Source: Enterobacteriaceae endosymbiont of Donacia simplex
GTDB taxonomy: Bacteria > Pseudomonadota > Gammaproteobacteria > Enterobacterales > Enterobacteriaceae
Direction of reading: 5' to 3'
Assembly (NCBI RefSeq): GCF_012568645.1
Contig: NZ_CP046192.1
Span: 397,709 to 461,708, forward strand
DNA length: 64,000 nt
The notes beneath the pieces were generated by a model. The model searched no databases. It had not been told where the DNA came from and was given only the letters and a program-made list of their open reading frames with translations. Made by a program: the position numbers and the translations under genes. Positions within the stretch are counted from its first letter, which is position 1. Every line of letters begins with the position of its first letter. Shown in pieces: positions 28,763 through 38,348 of this stretch.

Positions 28763-30037
28763 TTATTTAAATAATTCTAAATTGATTAATTCTTGTATTT
28801 TTTGACGACGTCTAATTATTTTTGGAATGTTATTTTCAATTAAAATTTCAGGTATTAGAGGTCTACTATTATAATTAGAAGACATTGAAGCTCCATATGC
28901 TCCTGTATCATGGAAAACTAAATAATCACCAAGATTTACTATAGGTAACATAAAAAAAGAAATTTCTCCATTATCTAATTGTGTAAATATATCTCCTGAT
29001 TCACACAAAGGTCCTGCAATAATAGTATTAATTTTTGGATAATTAGACATATCTTCACCTTTTTCAGAAATTGCAGATATGTAATGATAACTACCGTACA
29101 TTACTGGTCTAATTAAATCATTAAAACCTGCATCTACAATAACAAATCTTTTTTTTTTTATCTTTTTTATAGCACATACTTGACAAATTAAAATTCCTGA
29201 TTCTGCAACTAAAAATCTTCCTGGTTCAATTTCTAATTTTATTTTTTTTTTAAAAAAATTATTAATAATATTTCTTGTATTATCCCATAATTGAAAATAA
29301 TGATTTGTATTAACTATTTGATCACTTTTTTTATAAGGTATAGACAATCCTCCGCCAGCTGATATCATATTAATTTTTGGCATATAAGGTTGTAATACAT
29401 TATATAACATTGAATTACATACTTTTTGTAAATGTTGATAATTAACTCCTGAACCTATATGCATATGTATTCCAATTAAATTTAAATTATATTTTTTAAT
29501 AAAAAAAATTGACTTTTCTAAGTCTGTATACCAAATACCATGTTTACTTGTTTCTCCCCCAGTATTTGTTTTTTTATTATGTCCGTGTCCAAAACCAGGA
29601 TTAATTCTTAACCATATATTATGACCTGCTGAAATATGACCTAATTGATGTAACATATCTATTGATCCAATATTAACAGTAATATTAAGTTCAATAATAC
29701 GTTTTAATGTTTGTTTATCAAAAATGTCTGAAGTAAACACAATATCATTTATATTTTTTGGATTATATCCAGCAATTAAAGCTCTTTCTATTTCTCCTAA
29801 TGAAATAGCATCTACTTTAACTCCTTCACATTTCATAAGTTTTAAAATATTTATATTAGAACATGATTTTTGTGCAAATCTAATTATATCAAATTTTTTC
29901 AATTGTAAAATTTTATTTTTTATATTTTCAGCACAATATAACCAAAAAGGAGTTTTATATTTCTTTATTAAAAATAAAATTGTTTCAGTAGTAATATTAT
30001 TTTTATTAAAATTTTTATCAAAAATTTGTATTTTCAT
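28763..30037 (-). CDS. lysA: Diaminopimelate decarboxylase
   Basis: PLP enzyme converting meso-diaminopimelate to L-lysine, the last step of lysine synthesis. The PLP lysine lies in FAQKSCSNINILKLM (about residue 57); GFGHGHNKKTNTGGETSKHG, GIHMHIGSG, ISAGGGLSIPY, EPGRFLVAESG and CESGDIF carry the remaining PLP and substrate residues, and YGASMSSNYNSRP is close to identical to E. coli. The 424 residues match (420). The activator gene lysR, divergent from lysA in E. coli, is absent, so expression is probably constitutive. The gene is consistent with lysine supply to the host or to the symbiont itself. Confidence 0.97.
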   Translation of the reverse strand: MKIQIFDKNFNKNNITTETILFLIKKYKTPFWLYCAENIKNKILQLKKFDIIRFAQKSCSNINILKLMKCEGVKVDAISLGEIERALIAGYNPKNINDIVFTSDIFDKQTLKRIIELNITVNIGSIDMLHQLGHISAGHNIWLRINPGFGHGHNKKTNTGGETSKHGIWYTDLEKSIFFIKKYNLNLIGIHMHIGSGVNYQHLQKVCNSMLYNVLQPYMPKINMISAGGGLSIPYKKSDQIVNTNHYFQLWDNTRNIINNFFKKKIKLEIEPGRFLVAESGILICQVCAIKKIKKKRFVIVDAGFNDLIRPVMYGSYHYISAISEKGEDMSNYPKINTIIAGPLCESGDIFTQLDNGEISFFMLPIVNLGDYLVFHDTGAYGASMSSNYNSRPLIPEILIENNIPKIIRRRQKIQELINLELFK

Positions 30038-30441
30038 TTTAAAAACCTTATTTTTATAAATATAACATTTTAAAAAATTTTTACAGATATTTTAATAATT
30101 AATTATATAAATATTCATATTTATATAATTAAAAAATAAGATATTAACTTATCATTATAATTATATTTTAAATTTTATTTAAATAAAATTTAACTAAAAT
30201 TTAAATGTATATTATTTTAATAATACATAAAATATTTAATATAAACAAAAGCTTTAATTATTTAGTAGCCAAGATAATTTATCTATGTTATTTATAAAAT
30301 AAAATATTTAAAATAATTAATAATTATCTATATAATTTACTAATATAATTTATTATAATTTAATTTGTTATTAATTAAATTAAAATTTAATTTTTTAATT
30401 ATATAAAAATTTTAAAATATATTAAAATTTAGGGAAAAATA
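30038..30441. other. Gene-free spacer between lysA and ptsH
   Basis: About 400 bases of A/T-rich sequence between divergent genes. A slightly more complex patch near 30245-30300 (with AAAAGCTTT and AGTAGCCAAG) does not fold into a tRNA by eye and matches nothing I recognise. It should contain promoters for both lysA and ptsH. No trace of lysR or cysK is visible. Confidence 0.55.
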
Positions 30442-30696
30442 ATGTTACAAAAAGAAATTATTATTCATAATACTCATGGTTTTCATACTCGTCCAGCAGC
30501 AATATTTGTAAAAGAAGCTAAAAATTTTATATCAGATATTACAATTACATCTCAAGGAAAAACTGTAAATGCTAAAAGTTTATTTAAAATACAAACTTTA
30601 GGATTAACTAAGGGAACTTTAATTATTTTAAAAACTTCAGGAATAGATGAAAAAAAAGCTATTGAATATTTAACTAAAATTATTCAAAAATTATAA
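30442..30696 (+). CDS. ptsH: Phosphocarrier protein HPr
   Basis: Cytosolic phosphotransfer protein of the sugar PTS, accepting phosphate from enzyme I. The active-site histidine is in NTHGFHTRPAAIFV (His at about residue 15), and the Ser-46 region reads NAKSLFKIQTLGL. At 84 residues it matches E. coli (85). AGGGA precedes the start. It is the first gene of ptsH-ptsI-crr. Confidence 0.97.
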   Translation: MLQKEIIIHNTHGFHTRPAAIFVKEAKNFISDITITSQGKTVNAKSLFKIQTLGLTKGTLIILKTSGIDEKKAIEYLTKIIQKL

Positions 30697-30820
30697 AATA
30701 ATATTAAAATTTTATAATTATAATCATAAAAATATTTTATTAATCAATTTAATTAATTATTAAAATTATGACTAAGGATAAATTTTTGATATAAATTATT
30801 ATATAATAGGAGTAAAAAAT

Positions 30821-32554
30821 ATGATTTCAGGAATTATAGCTTCTCCTGGTATTTGTTTTGGTAAAGCTTTTTTATTAAAGAGAGATAATATTATTATTAA
30901 TCGTAATAAAATAACTCATAATCAAATAAATATAGAAATTAATAAATTTTTAAATAGTCAAAAAAAATCTATAAAACAAGTAGAAGACATAAAAAAAAAA
31001 TCATTACAACAAACAAATTCTGAAAAAGAATTAATTCTTGATGGATATATTCTATTTTTAGAAGATGAAGAAATGACTAAAGAAATTATTTTTTTAATAA
31101 AAAATAATTTATTATCTGCAGATGCAGCTGTAAATTCAGTTATAAATTCTCAAATTAAAAAATTAAAAAATTTAAATGATGATTATTTAAAAGAAAGAAT
31201 TTTTGATATTAAAGATATTGGTGATCGTTTAATAAAAAATATTTTAAAATTAAGTATGATTAATTTAAATAAAATAAATGAAAAAGTAATCTTAATTGCA
31301 AAAGATCTTACACCATCTGAAACAGCTCAATTAAATTTAAAAAAAATTTTAGGATTTATTACTGATTTAGGAAGTAAAACTTCTCATACTGCTATAATGG
31401 CACGTTCATTAGAAATACCAGCAATTGTTGGAACTGGAAACATAACTACTAAAGTTAAAACAAATGATTATATTATTTTAGATAGTATTAATAATAATAT
31501 TTATATAAACCCTTCTGTAAATATAATTAAAAAAAAAAAAATATTATTTAATAAATATATGATAGAAAAAGAAAAACTTAAAAAAATTAGTAATTTACCA
31601 GCTAAAACTAAAGATAATTATCAAATTAAAATATGTGCTAATATAGGATCATTAAAAGAGTTAAGTAATATTAAAGAAAATGGTGCTGATGGCATTGGTT
31701 TATATAGAACAGAATTTTTATTTATGAATCGTAATTCTTTACCTACAGAAGAAGAACAATTTTATATTTATAAAACTGTAGCTAAAAAAATGAAGAATAA
31801 ATCAGTTATTATTAGAACAATGGATATAGGAGGTGATAAAAAAATACCATATATGAATCTACCTAAAGAGGAAAATCCATTTTTAGGTTATAGAGCTATT
31901 AGAATAAGTATCGATCGTAAAGATATTTTACACGCACAATTAAGAGCTATTTTAAGAGCATCTATATTTGGTAAATTATATATTATGTTTCCTATGATTA
32001 TTTCAGTAGAAGAAGTTTTATGTTTGAAGGAAGAATTAAAATATTTAAAAACACAATTACAAAAACAAAAATATGATTTTAATACAAATATTCCTATAGG
32101 AATAATGATAGAAACACCTTCTTCGGCTATAATAGCTCATTATTTAATCAAAGAAGTAGATTTTTTTAGTATAGGTACTAATGATTTAACTCAATATACA
32201 TTAGCTGTTGATCGTGGTAATGATTTAATTTCACATTTATATAATCCTATTCATCCTGCTATACTTTTTTTAATAAAAAAAGTAATAGATGCTTCACATT
32301 CAGAAGGAAAATGGACAGGTATGTGTGGAGAATTAGCAAGTGATGAATTTTTTATCCCTGTATTATTAGGTATGGGATTAAATGAATTTAGTATGAGTGC
32401 TATTTCCATTCCAAAAATTAAAAATATTATTCGTAATATAGAAATAATTAAAGCTAAAGAATTAGCTAATAATATTTTATTAGAACCTACAATTAAAAAT
32501 ATTAAAGATTTATTAATAAAGTTTAATAAAAAAAAAAAATTTTCTAGAAGGTAA
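30821..32554 (+). CDS. ptsI: PTS enzyme I (phosphoenolpyruvate-protein phosphotransferase)
   Basis: Transfers phosphate from PEP to HPr. The phosphohistidine lies in GSKTSHTAIMARSLEIPAIVGT (about residue 188). The PEP-binding C-terminal domain has GLYRTEFLFM, IRTMDIGGDK, GTNDLTQYTLAVDR and the catalytic cysteine in GMCGELASD. The length of 577 equals the family (575). AGGAG sits about 8 bases before the ATG. A 124-base spacer separates it from ptsH, and crr starts 4 bases after its stop. No sugar-specific EII permease is encoded in the window. Confidence 0.97.
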   Translation: MISGIIASPGICFGKAFLLKRDNIIINRNKITHNQINIEINKFLNSQKKSIKQVEDIKKKSLQQTNSEKELILDGYILFLEDEEMTKEIIFLIKNNLLSADAAVNSVINSQIKKLKNLNDDYLKERIFDIKDIGDRLIKNILKLSMINLNKINEKVILIAKDLTPSETAQLNLKKILGFITDLGSKTSHTAIMARSLEIPAIVGTGNITTKVKTNDYIILDSINNNIYINPSVNIIKKKKILFNKYMIEKEKLKKISNLPAKTKDNYQIKICANIGSLKELSNIKENGADGIGLYRTEFLFMNRNSLPTEEEQFYIYKTVAKKMKNKSVIIRTMDIGGDKKIPYMNLPKEENPFLGYRAIRISIDRKDILHAQLRAILRASIFGKLYIMFPMIISVEEVLCLKEELKYLKTQLQKQKYDFNTNIPIGIMIETPSSAIIAHYLIKEVDFFSIGTNDLTQYTLAVDRGNDLISHLYNPIHPAILFLIKKVIDASHSEGKWTGMCGELASDEFFIPVLLGMGLNEFSMSAISIPKIKNIIRNIEIIKAKELANNILLEPTIKNIKDLLIKFNKKKKFSRR

Positions 32555-32558
32555 AAAA

Positions 32559-33062
32559 ATGAATATTTTTTCTAATTTTTTTAAAAAAAAAAAACAAATT
32601 GAAATGACTAAAATATTTGCTCCTATTTCAGGAAATATAATAGATATAAAAGAAGTTCCTGATATTGTATTTTCTGATAAAATTATAGGAGATGGTATTG
32701 CTATTAATCCAACTGGGAATATTATAGTTGCTCCTATTGATGGAGTAATTGGTAAAATATTTGAAACTAATCATGCTTTTTCAATAAAAACGTATAATAA
32801 AATTGAGTTATTTGTCCATTTTGGAATTGATACAGTAAATTTAAAAGGTAAAGGGTTTATAAGAAAATTTAATTTAAAAAAAAATAATATAGTAAAAAAA
32901 GGTGAAATAATTATTAAAATAGATTTAAATTTTTTAAAAAAAAATGCTAAATCCATATATACTCCTGTAATAATTTCTAATATTGAAAAAATTAATAAAA
33001 TAAAAAAATATTCAGGAAATGTTATAGCTGGTATTGATCCTATATTAGAAGTTTATAAATAA
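32559..33062 (+). CDS. crr: PTS glucose-specific EIIA component
   Basis: Cytosolic EIIA that passes phosphate from HPr to the glucose permease and, in E. coli, also regulates adenylate cyclase and permeases. The active-site histidine is in LFVHFGIDTVNLKGKGF (His about residue 88), with IFAPISGNIIDIKEVPD at the start of the domain and GDGIAINPTG following. At 167 residues it equals E. coli (169). It is tightly coupled to ptsI. A matching EIICB (ptsG or relative) should lie elsewhere. Confidence 0.96.
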   Translation: MNIFSNFFKKKKQIEMTKIFAPISGNIIDIKEVPDIVFSDKIIGDGIAINPTGNIIVAPIDGVIGKIFETNHAFSIKTYNKIELFVHFGIDTVNLKGKGFIRKFNLKKNNIVKKGEIIIKIDLNFLKKNAKSIYTPVIISNIEKINKIKKYSGNVIAGIDPILEVYK

Positions 33063-33121
33063 ACTTTTTTAAAAAAATTTTAATAATAAAAAATAATTAA
33101 TAAAATTGTTAAAATATTTTT

Positions 33122-33592
33122 TTATAAATATATACGACTATGTGTAATTGCAATTGCTAAGGCATCAGCTGCATCTTGTTGAGGATAGTCATGTAGTTTT
33201 AATAATGTAAATATTGTATCTTGTACTTGTTTTTTTTTTGCATTACCAATACCTGCTACAATCATTTTTACTTTACTTGCTGAATATTCAAAAATAGTCA
33301 AATTATTATTTACAGCTGATACTATAGCTGCACTTCTTGCATGTCCTAATTTTAAAGCAGAATTTGCATTTTTAGACATAAAAATTTGTTCTATAGCAAA
33401 GATATCAGGTTTAAATTTTTTTATTATTTTATTTATATCATTATAAATTACTTTTAATCTGGTAGGAAAATCTTTAATTTTAAAAGTAATAATACAACCA
33501 CTATCAATATAAATAATTTTATTTTTAAATTTTTTAATTAAACCATATCCTGTAATTCTAGAACCTGGATCAATACCTAAAATTATTGTCAT
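33122..33592 (-). CDS. ruvC: Holliday junction resolvase RuvC
   Basis: Endonuclease that cuts Holliday junctions symmetrically. The four acidic active-site positions are visible: Asp in [14 protein letters not shown], Glu in [19 protein letters not shown], and the two Asp in the [14 protein letters not shown] block. At 156 residues it is shorter than E. coli (173) only at the C-terminus. It is downstream of yebC as in E. coli, but ruvA and ruvB do not follow; the next gene is convergent crr. Confidence 0.95.
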   Translation of the reverse strand: MTIILGIDPGSRITGYGLIKKFKNKIIYIDSGCIITFKIKDFPTRLKVIYNDINKIIKKFKPDIFAIEQIFMSKNANSALKLGHARSAAIVSAVNNNLTIFEYSASKVKMIVAGIGNAKKKQVQDTIFTLLKLHDYPQQDAADALAIAITHSRIYL

Positions 33593-33630
33593 AATATTTT
33601 ATCTTTTAAATTTTTAAAAATATTTATTTA

Positions 33631-34344
33631 TTAAATATCAGCATCATGATAAATATCTTTTATATCATTATTTTTTTTACATAAATATAAAAAATTTATT
33701 AATTTATTTTTTGTAAAAATATCTATTTTTTTTTTTATAAATGGTTCTATAAATAAATTAATTTTTATTGGTTCTATTTTAATTTTTTTTATTTCTTTAG
33801 TAAGAAATTTATATTTTATTTTTGAAAAAATGATTTGAATATTTTTTTTATTAAATAAAATATCATCTGCTTGTAATTTTTCTGCTATATCGATAATATA
33901 ATTTAAATTATGTTTATATGAATATGAAACAAATATTTGTTTTTTAAATATATAATTAACTGCACCTTGTTGTTTTAAACTTCCTCCAATTTTATTTAGC
34001 ATATTACGTATAAAAGATATAGTTCTATTATGATTATTTGTTAAACATTTAATCATTAATGCAATATTATCAGGACCAAAACCTTCATAATATATTTCTT
34101 TTAATAAATTATTATTTTTATTTTTTTTTTCTAAAATATTTTTAATAATTGATCTTTTCATATTATATGATAATGCTTTTTCTATAATTAAACGTAATTT
34201 AGAATTATATTGTGGATTAATACTATCTCCTATTTTTATTGCTGAATGTAATTCTTTAATAATTTTAGAAAAAATTTTATCTTTTTTATTATCTTGTAAT
34301 TTTTTACGATGACGCATATTAGACCATTTACTGTGTCCGGACAT
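33631..34344 (-). CDS. yebC: YebC family protein (TACO1-like translation factor or regulator)
   Basis: Conserved protein usually annotated as a transcriptional regulator; the mitochondrial relative TACO1 and recent bacterial work point to a role in translating difficult sequences. It starts MSGHSKWSNMRHRKKLQDNKK, the family hallmark, followed by YEGFGPDNIALMIKCLTNN and GGSLKQQGAVNYIF. The length of 237 matches (246). It lies between aspS and ruvC; nudB, present there in E. coli, is lost. Its exact role here is an inference. Confidence 0.93.
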   Translation of the reverse strand: MSGHSKWSNMRHRKKLQDNKKDKIFSKIIKELHSAIKIGDSINPQYNSKLRLIIEKALSYNMKRSIIKNILEKKNKNNNLLKEIYYEGFGPDNIALMIKCLTNNHNRTISFIRNMLNKIGGSLKQQGAVNYIFKKQIFVSYSYKHNLNYIIDIAEKLQADDILFNKKNIQIIFSKIKYKFLTKEIKKIKIEPIKINLFIEPFIKKKIDIFTKNKLINFLYLCKKNNDIKDIYHDADI

Positions 34345-34379
34345 ACAATTGTATTCCTTTTATTATTAAATTACTATTA

Positions 34380-36125
34380 TCATAAATATGATAAACCTAA
34401 ATCTTTTAAAAAATTATCATTTATTGTATATGGAGATTTAGTTAATAAACAACTTGCTGATGTAGTTTTTGGAAATGCAATAACATCACGAATATTATTC
34501 GTATTAGTTAATAACATGATTAATCTATCTAATCCTAAAGCTATTCCTATATGTGGAGGTGTTCCAAATTTTAAAGCTTCTAAAAAAAAACCAAAATTTT
34601 GTTTTTGTATTATTTTATTTATTTGAAGAAAACTAAATATTTTTTTTTGAAGTTTATAATTATTTATTCTTAAAGAACCACTTCCTATTTCATAACCATT
34701 AATTACTAAATCATATGAATTAGATATTATTTGAAAAGGATCTTCTTTAAAAAGACTATCTATATTTTTTATAGAGCAGTTTTTTGGAGATGTAAATGGA
34801 TGATTCATTGAAACTAATTTTCCTATTTTATTTTTTTGAAATAAAGGAAAATCTATTATCCATAATGGAGCCCATTCCTTATTTTTTATAAGATTAAAAT
34901 CTTTTCCCAATTTTTTTCGTAATTGTCCCATTGAAGATATATTATCATGTATAATTTCTGTTCCAATAAAAATAATATCACCATTATAACAATTATTTTT
35001 ATAAATAATATTTTTAATTATTTCATTATCTAAATTAATAATAAAATTATTTTTTATGTTTAAAATATTTATTAATTTATTATTATTTACTTGTAATATA
35101 GTTAAATCTTTTGTACCATATTTTTTAATAAAATTTATATATTTATTTAAATATTTTATCTTTGTATTATATAAATATTTATTTTTAATAGAAATTGAAA
35201 TTATTCTATTCTTGTTTCTTTTTTTAAATAAGTTACTTATATTTATAAGTTTTAAATTATTTCTTAAATCAGGTTTATCTGTACCAAAATCTTCCATTGA
35301 TTTTTTAAAAGTTAAAATTTTAAATTTATTTAAATATATATTTTTTATATCTTTCCATATATAAAAAATCATTTTTTCTATAAAATTTTGAAATTTCTTT
35401 AATGTAATAAAAGATACTTCTATATCAATTTGTGTAAATTCTGGTTGACGATCTGAACGTAAATCTTCATCACGGAAACATTTAGCAATTTGATAATAAC
35501 GATCTAATCCAGCAATCATTAATAATTGTTTAAAAATTTGTGGAGATTGAGGTAATGCATAAAAATTATGTTTATGAATTCTACTTGGTACTAAATAATC
35601 TCTTGAACCTTCTGATGTTACATTTGTTAATATAGGAGTTTCAATATTTAAAAACTTTTTTTTTTCTAAAAAAGATCTAATATAACTCATTATATTAGAT
35701 CTTTTTTTTAAAATTTTAATCATTTTTTTTTTTCTTAAATCTAAATATCTATATTTTAATCTAATTTCTTCTGAATTATTCATATTAAGATCAACAGGCA
35801 ATGATTTAGATTTATTTAGTATATCTATATTAAAACTAATAATTTCTATCTCTCCAGTTAATAAATTTAAGTTTTTATTTTTTTCCTCTCTTTCTACTAT
35901 TTTACCTTCTATTTTAACACAAAAATTATTACGTAATGTAGCTGCTATACTATAAGCTATTTTGTATTTAGGTTTAAAAACAGCTTGAATTATACCCTCT
36001 CTATCTTTTATATTAACAAAAATTAATTTTCCTAAATTTCTATAACTATCTACCCAACCATAAATAATTATTTCTTTATTTATATGATTTTTATTAATTT
36101 CCCCACAATAAATTTTATTTTTCAT
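34380..36125 (-). CDS. aspS: Aspartate-tRNA ligase
   Basis: Class II synthetase charging tRNA-Asp. The N-terminal OB-fold ([22 protein letters not shown]) reads the anticodon; motif 2 is [20 protein letters not shown], and motif 3 is [13 protein letters not shown] near the C-terminus. The length of 581 is close to E. coli (590). The internal bacterial insertion domain is more divergent and Asn/Lys-rich. It heads the minus-strand run aspS-yebC-ruvC and is divergent from argS. Confidence 0.97.
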   Translation of the reverse strand: MKNKIYCGEINKNHINKEIIIYGWVDSYRNLGKLIFVNIKDREGIIQAVFKPKYKIAYSIAATLRNNFCVKIEGKIVEREEKNKNLNLLTGEIEIISFNIDILNKSKSLPVDLNMNNSEEIRLKYRYLDLRKKKMIKILKKRSNIMSYIRSFLEKKKFLNIETPILTNVTSEGSRDYLVPSRIHKHNFYALPQSPQIFKQLLMIAGLDRYYQIAKCFRDEDLRSDRQPEFTQIDIEVSFITLKKFQNFIEKMIFYIWKDIKNIYLNKFKILTFKKSMEDFGTDKPDLRNNLKLINISNLFKKRNKNRIISISIKNKYLYNTKIKYLNKYINFIKKYGTKDLTILQVNNNKLINILNIKNNFIINLDNEIIKNIIYKNNCYNGDIIFIGTEIIHDNISSMGQLRKKLGKDFNLIKNKEWAPLWIIDFPLFQKNKIGKLVSMNHPFTSPKNCSIKNIDSLFKEDPFQIISNSYDLVINGYEIGSGSLRINNYKLQKKIFSFLQINKIIQKQNFGFFLEALKFGTPPHIGIALGLDRLIMLLTNTNNIRDVIAFPKTTSASCLLTKSPYTINDNFLKDLGLSYL

Positions 36126-36539
36126 TTATAAATCCTTTATTAAAAAATAGTTATTATATAACTAAATTAGTTATATATAAAATATATTTTTATAAAATAA
36201 AATTTTATTAGATAAAATTTATTATCGTATAGAAAAAATATTAAATAAAATAATTAATAAAGTATTTTATATGTATATAATATACATTATTTTTAATTTT
36301 AATAATTTTTTATTTTAAATAATTTTTAATTAATTTAAAATATTAAATAAAATTTGAAAAAAAAATATGATATTGTAATAAATAAAAATAAATAATTTAT
36401 TTTAATAATTAAATTGTTTAAAATAAAAAATAATAAATTATTTTAGAAAAATTTTTGAAGAAGATAATTTTGTTTTTTTAAATATTATTAATAACTATAA
36501 TAGTTATATAAAGTGTTAAAATAATAAAATAGGAGATAT
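36126..36539. other. Gene-free divergent spacer between aspS and argS
   Basis: 414 bases of A/T-rich DNA. It contains AGTTATATA-type short repeats near 36145-36175 and a small palindrome (ATAACTA/TAGTTAT) at 36491-36507 close to argS, which includes a TATAAT. These could belong to promoters, but no convincingly spaced -35 box is seen. No remnant of cmoA/cmoB, found between these genes in E. coli, is recognisable. An AGGAG site for argS lies at 36531-36535. Confidence 0.55.
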
Positions 36540-38273
36540 ATGAATATAAAAAAAATTCTTTCAGAAAAAATTCATAAATCTATGATTAAAATAGGTATCC
36601 CCGAAAAATATAGTCCAATATTACGTTCATGTAAGAAAAAAACAATAGGACACTATCAAGTTAATGGTATTATATCTGCAGCTATCTATTTAAAAATAAA
36701 TCCTAATATTTTAGCTACTAAAGTAGTAAAATATTTAAATATAAAAAATATAATATCTAAAATTAAAATATCTAAATTAGGATATATTAATCTTTTTATT
36801 AACAATAAGTGGTTATCAAATCAAGTTAATTTATTAATAATGTCTAAAAAATTAGGATTAACAACAAAAATTTTATCTGAAAATATTGTTATTGATTATT
36901 CAAGTCCTAATATAGCAAAAGAAATGCATGTAGGTCATTTAAGATCTACAATTATAGGAGATTCTATTGTAAGAATTCTATCTTTTGTTGGTCATAATGT
37001 GATTAAATCAAATCATATTGGTGATTGGGGTACACATTTTGGAATAATTATAGCTTTTTTAAATCTTAAAAAAAATAAAAAAATTGATTTATTACTTTCT
37101 AATATAGAAAAATTATATAAAAAAGCTCAAAAAAAATATATTAAAGACGTCAATTTTGCAAAAAAATCTAAACTTTATGTAGTTAAATTACAACAAAAGG
37201 ATATTTATTGTTTAAAAATATGGAAAAAAATAGTTGATATTACTATGAATTATAATTATCAATTATATAAAAAACTTAATGTTAAACTTACATGTCATGA
37301 TACTATGGGAGAGAGTATATATAATGATATGTTATCAGATATAATCATTGATTTAAAAAAAAAGGGAATAGCCATTAATAATAATGGAGCTGTTGTTGTT
37401 CCGATAAAAGGAACAAAAAATATAAAAGGAAAATCAATGGCTGTTATTATTAAAAAAAAAGATGGAGCATATCTTTATGCAACAATAGATATTGCATGTA
37501 TTAAATATCGTTATGAACAATTTAAAGCTAATAGAATTATTTATTATGTAGATTCACGTCAAAATCAATATTTAAAACAAATTTTTCAAATAGTTAAAAA
37601 AGCTAAATATGTACCTTCTAATATGAAATTAGAACATCATATGTTTGGTATGATTTTAAATAAAAAAAATAAACCTTTTAAAACAAGAGAAGGAAATAAT
37701 ATAAAATTAAATGATTTAATAAAAGAGTCTATTATTAGAGCTAAAAACATAATTATTAAAAAAAATCCTTTTATTAAAAAAGAAATATTAGAAGAATTGT
37801 CTCATATTATTGGTATTGGAGCAATAAAATATGCCGATCTATCTAAAAATAGAATAAACAATTATATTTTTAATTGGGATAAAATGTTATCTTTAGATGG
37901 AAATACATCTTTATATATTCAATATGCTTATGTAAGAGCTTTTTCTTTATTAAAAAAATCTAATATTAATTTAACAAAATTTTTAAATTTAGAAATTAAT
38001 TTCATTACTCATTATGAATTTAATCTTGTTATATCATTTTTAGATTTTGAAGAAATTATTTTTAAAATTGTTGAAAAAGGTACTCCACATATATTATGTA
38101 ATTGGTTATATAATATTACGGTATTATTTACTTCATTTTATGAAAATTGTAACATTTTAAATTTAAAAGATGATATGCTAAAAATTAGCAGATTAAAAAT
38201 AGTTTTTTTAACATCTTTATTTTTAAAAAAAGGATTATATTTATTAGGAATAAAAACTACAAATAAAATATAA
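36540..38273 (+). CDS. argS: Arginine-tRNA ligase
   Basis: Class I synthetase charging tRNA-Arg. The N-terminal Add-1 domain (1-115) starts MNIKKILSEKIHKSM like E. coli. The HIGH-type motif is HVGHLRSTIIGDSIVRIL, followed by NHIGDWGTHFG, and the KMSKS-equivalent segment reads FKTREGNNIKLNDLI, as usual for ArgRS. The 577 residues match E. coli exactly in length. The start is supported by AGGAG five bases upstream. Confidence 0.97.
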   Translation: MNIKKILSEKIHKSMIKIGIPEKYSPILRSCKKKTIGHYQVNGIISAAIYLKINPNILATKVVKYLNIKNIISKIKISKLGYINLFINNKWLSNQVNLLIMSKKLGLTTKILSENIVIDYSSPNIAKEMHVGHLRSTIIGDSIVRILSFVGHNVIKSNHIGDWGTHFGIIIAFLNLKKNKKIDLLLSNIEKLYKKAQKKYIKDVNFAKKSKLYVVKLQQKDIYCLKIWKKIVDITMNYNYQLYKKLNVKLTCHDTMGESIYNDMLSDIIIDLKKKGIAINNNGAVVVPIKGTKNIKGKSMAVIIKKKDGAYLYATIDIACIKYRYEQFKANRIIYYVDSRQNQYLKQIFQIVKKAKYVPSNMKLEHHMFGMILNKKNKPFKTREGNNIKLNDLIKESIIRAKNIIIKKNPFIKKEILEELSHIIGIGAIKYADLSKNRINNYIFNWDKMLSLDGNTSLYIQYAYVRAFSLLKKSNINLTKFLNLEINFITHYEFNLVISFLDFEEIIFKIVEKGTPHILCNWLYNITVLFTSFYENCNILNLKDDMLKISRLKIVFLTSLFLKKGLYLLGIKTTNKI

Positions 38274-38348
38274 AAAATAGATATATTTTTTTTTAAAAAA
38301 ATATTACTGTTTAATTTAGTATATAAAATTTTTTATTTTAGATAATTT

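Noticed and set aside
29724-30059. 111-residue plus-strand ORF
   Set aside because: Antisense to lysA; composition typical of reversed coding sequence.
30240-30310. Less A/T-pure patch considered as a tRNA or small RNA
   Set aside because: No cloverleaf, no TTCGA arm and no convincing stem could be drawn.
34309-34626. 105-residue plus-strand ORF
   Set aside because: Overlaps the ends of yebC and aspS on the other strand; no recognisable protein.
35056-35364. 102-residue hydrophobic plus-strand ORF
   Set aside because: Reverse reading of the Lys/Asn-rich insertion domain of aspS, which produces Phe/Leu-rich false membrane proteins.
36491-36507. ATAACTA/TAGTTAT palindrome upstream of argS as an operator
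   Set aside because: Short, A/T only, and overlaps a generic TATAAT; expected often by chance here.
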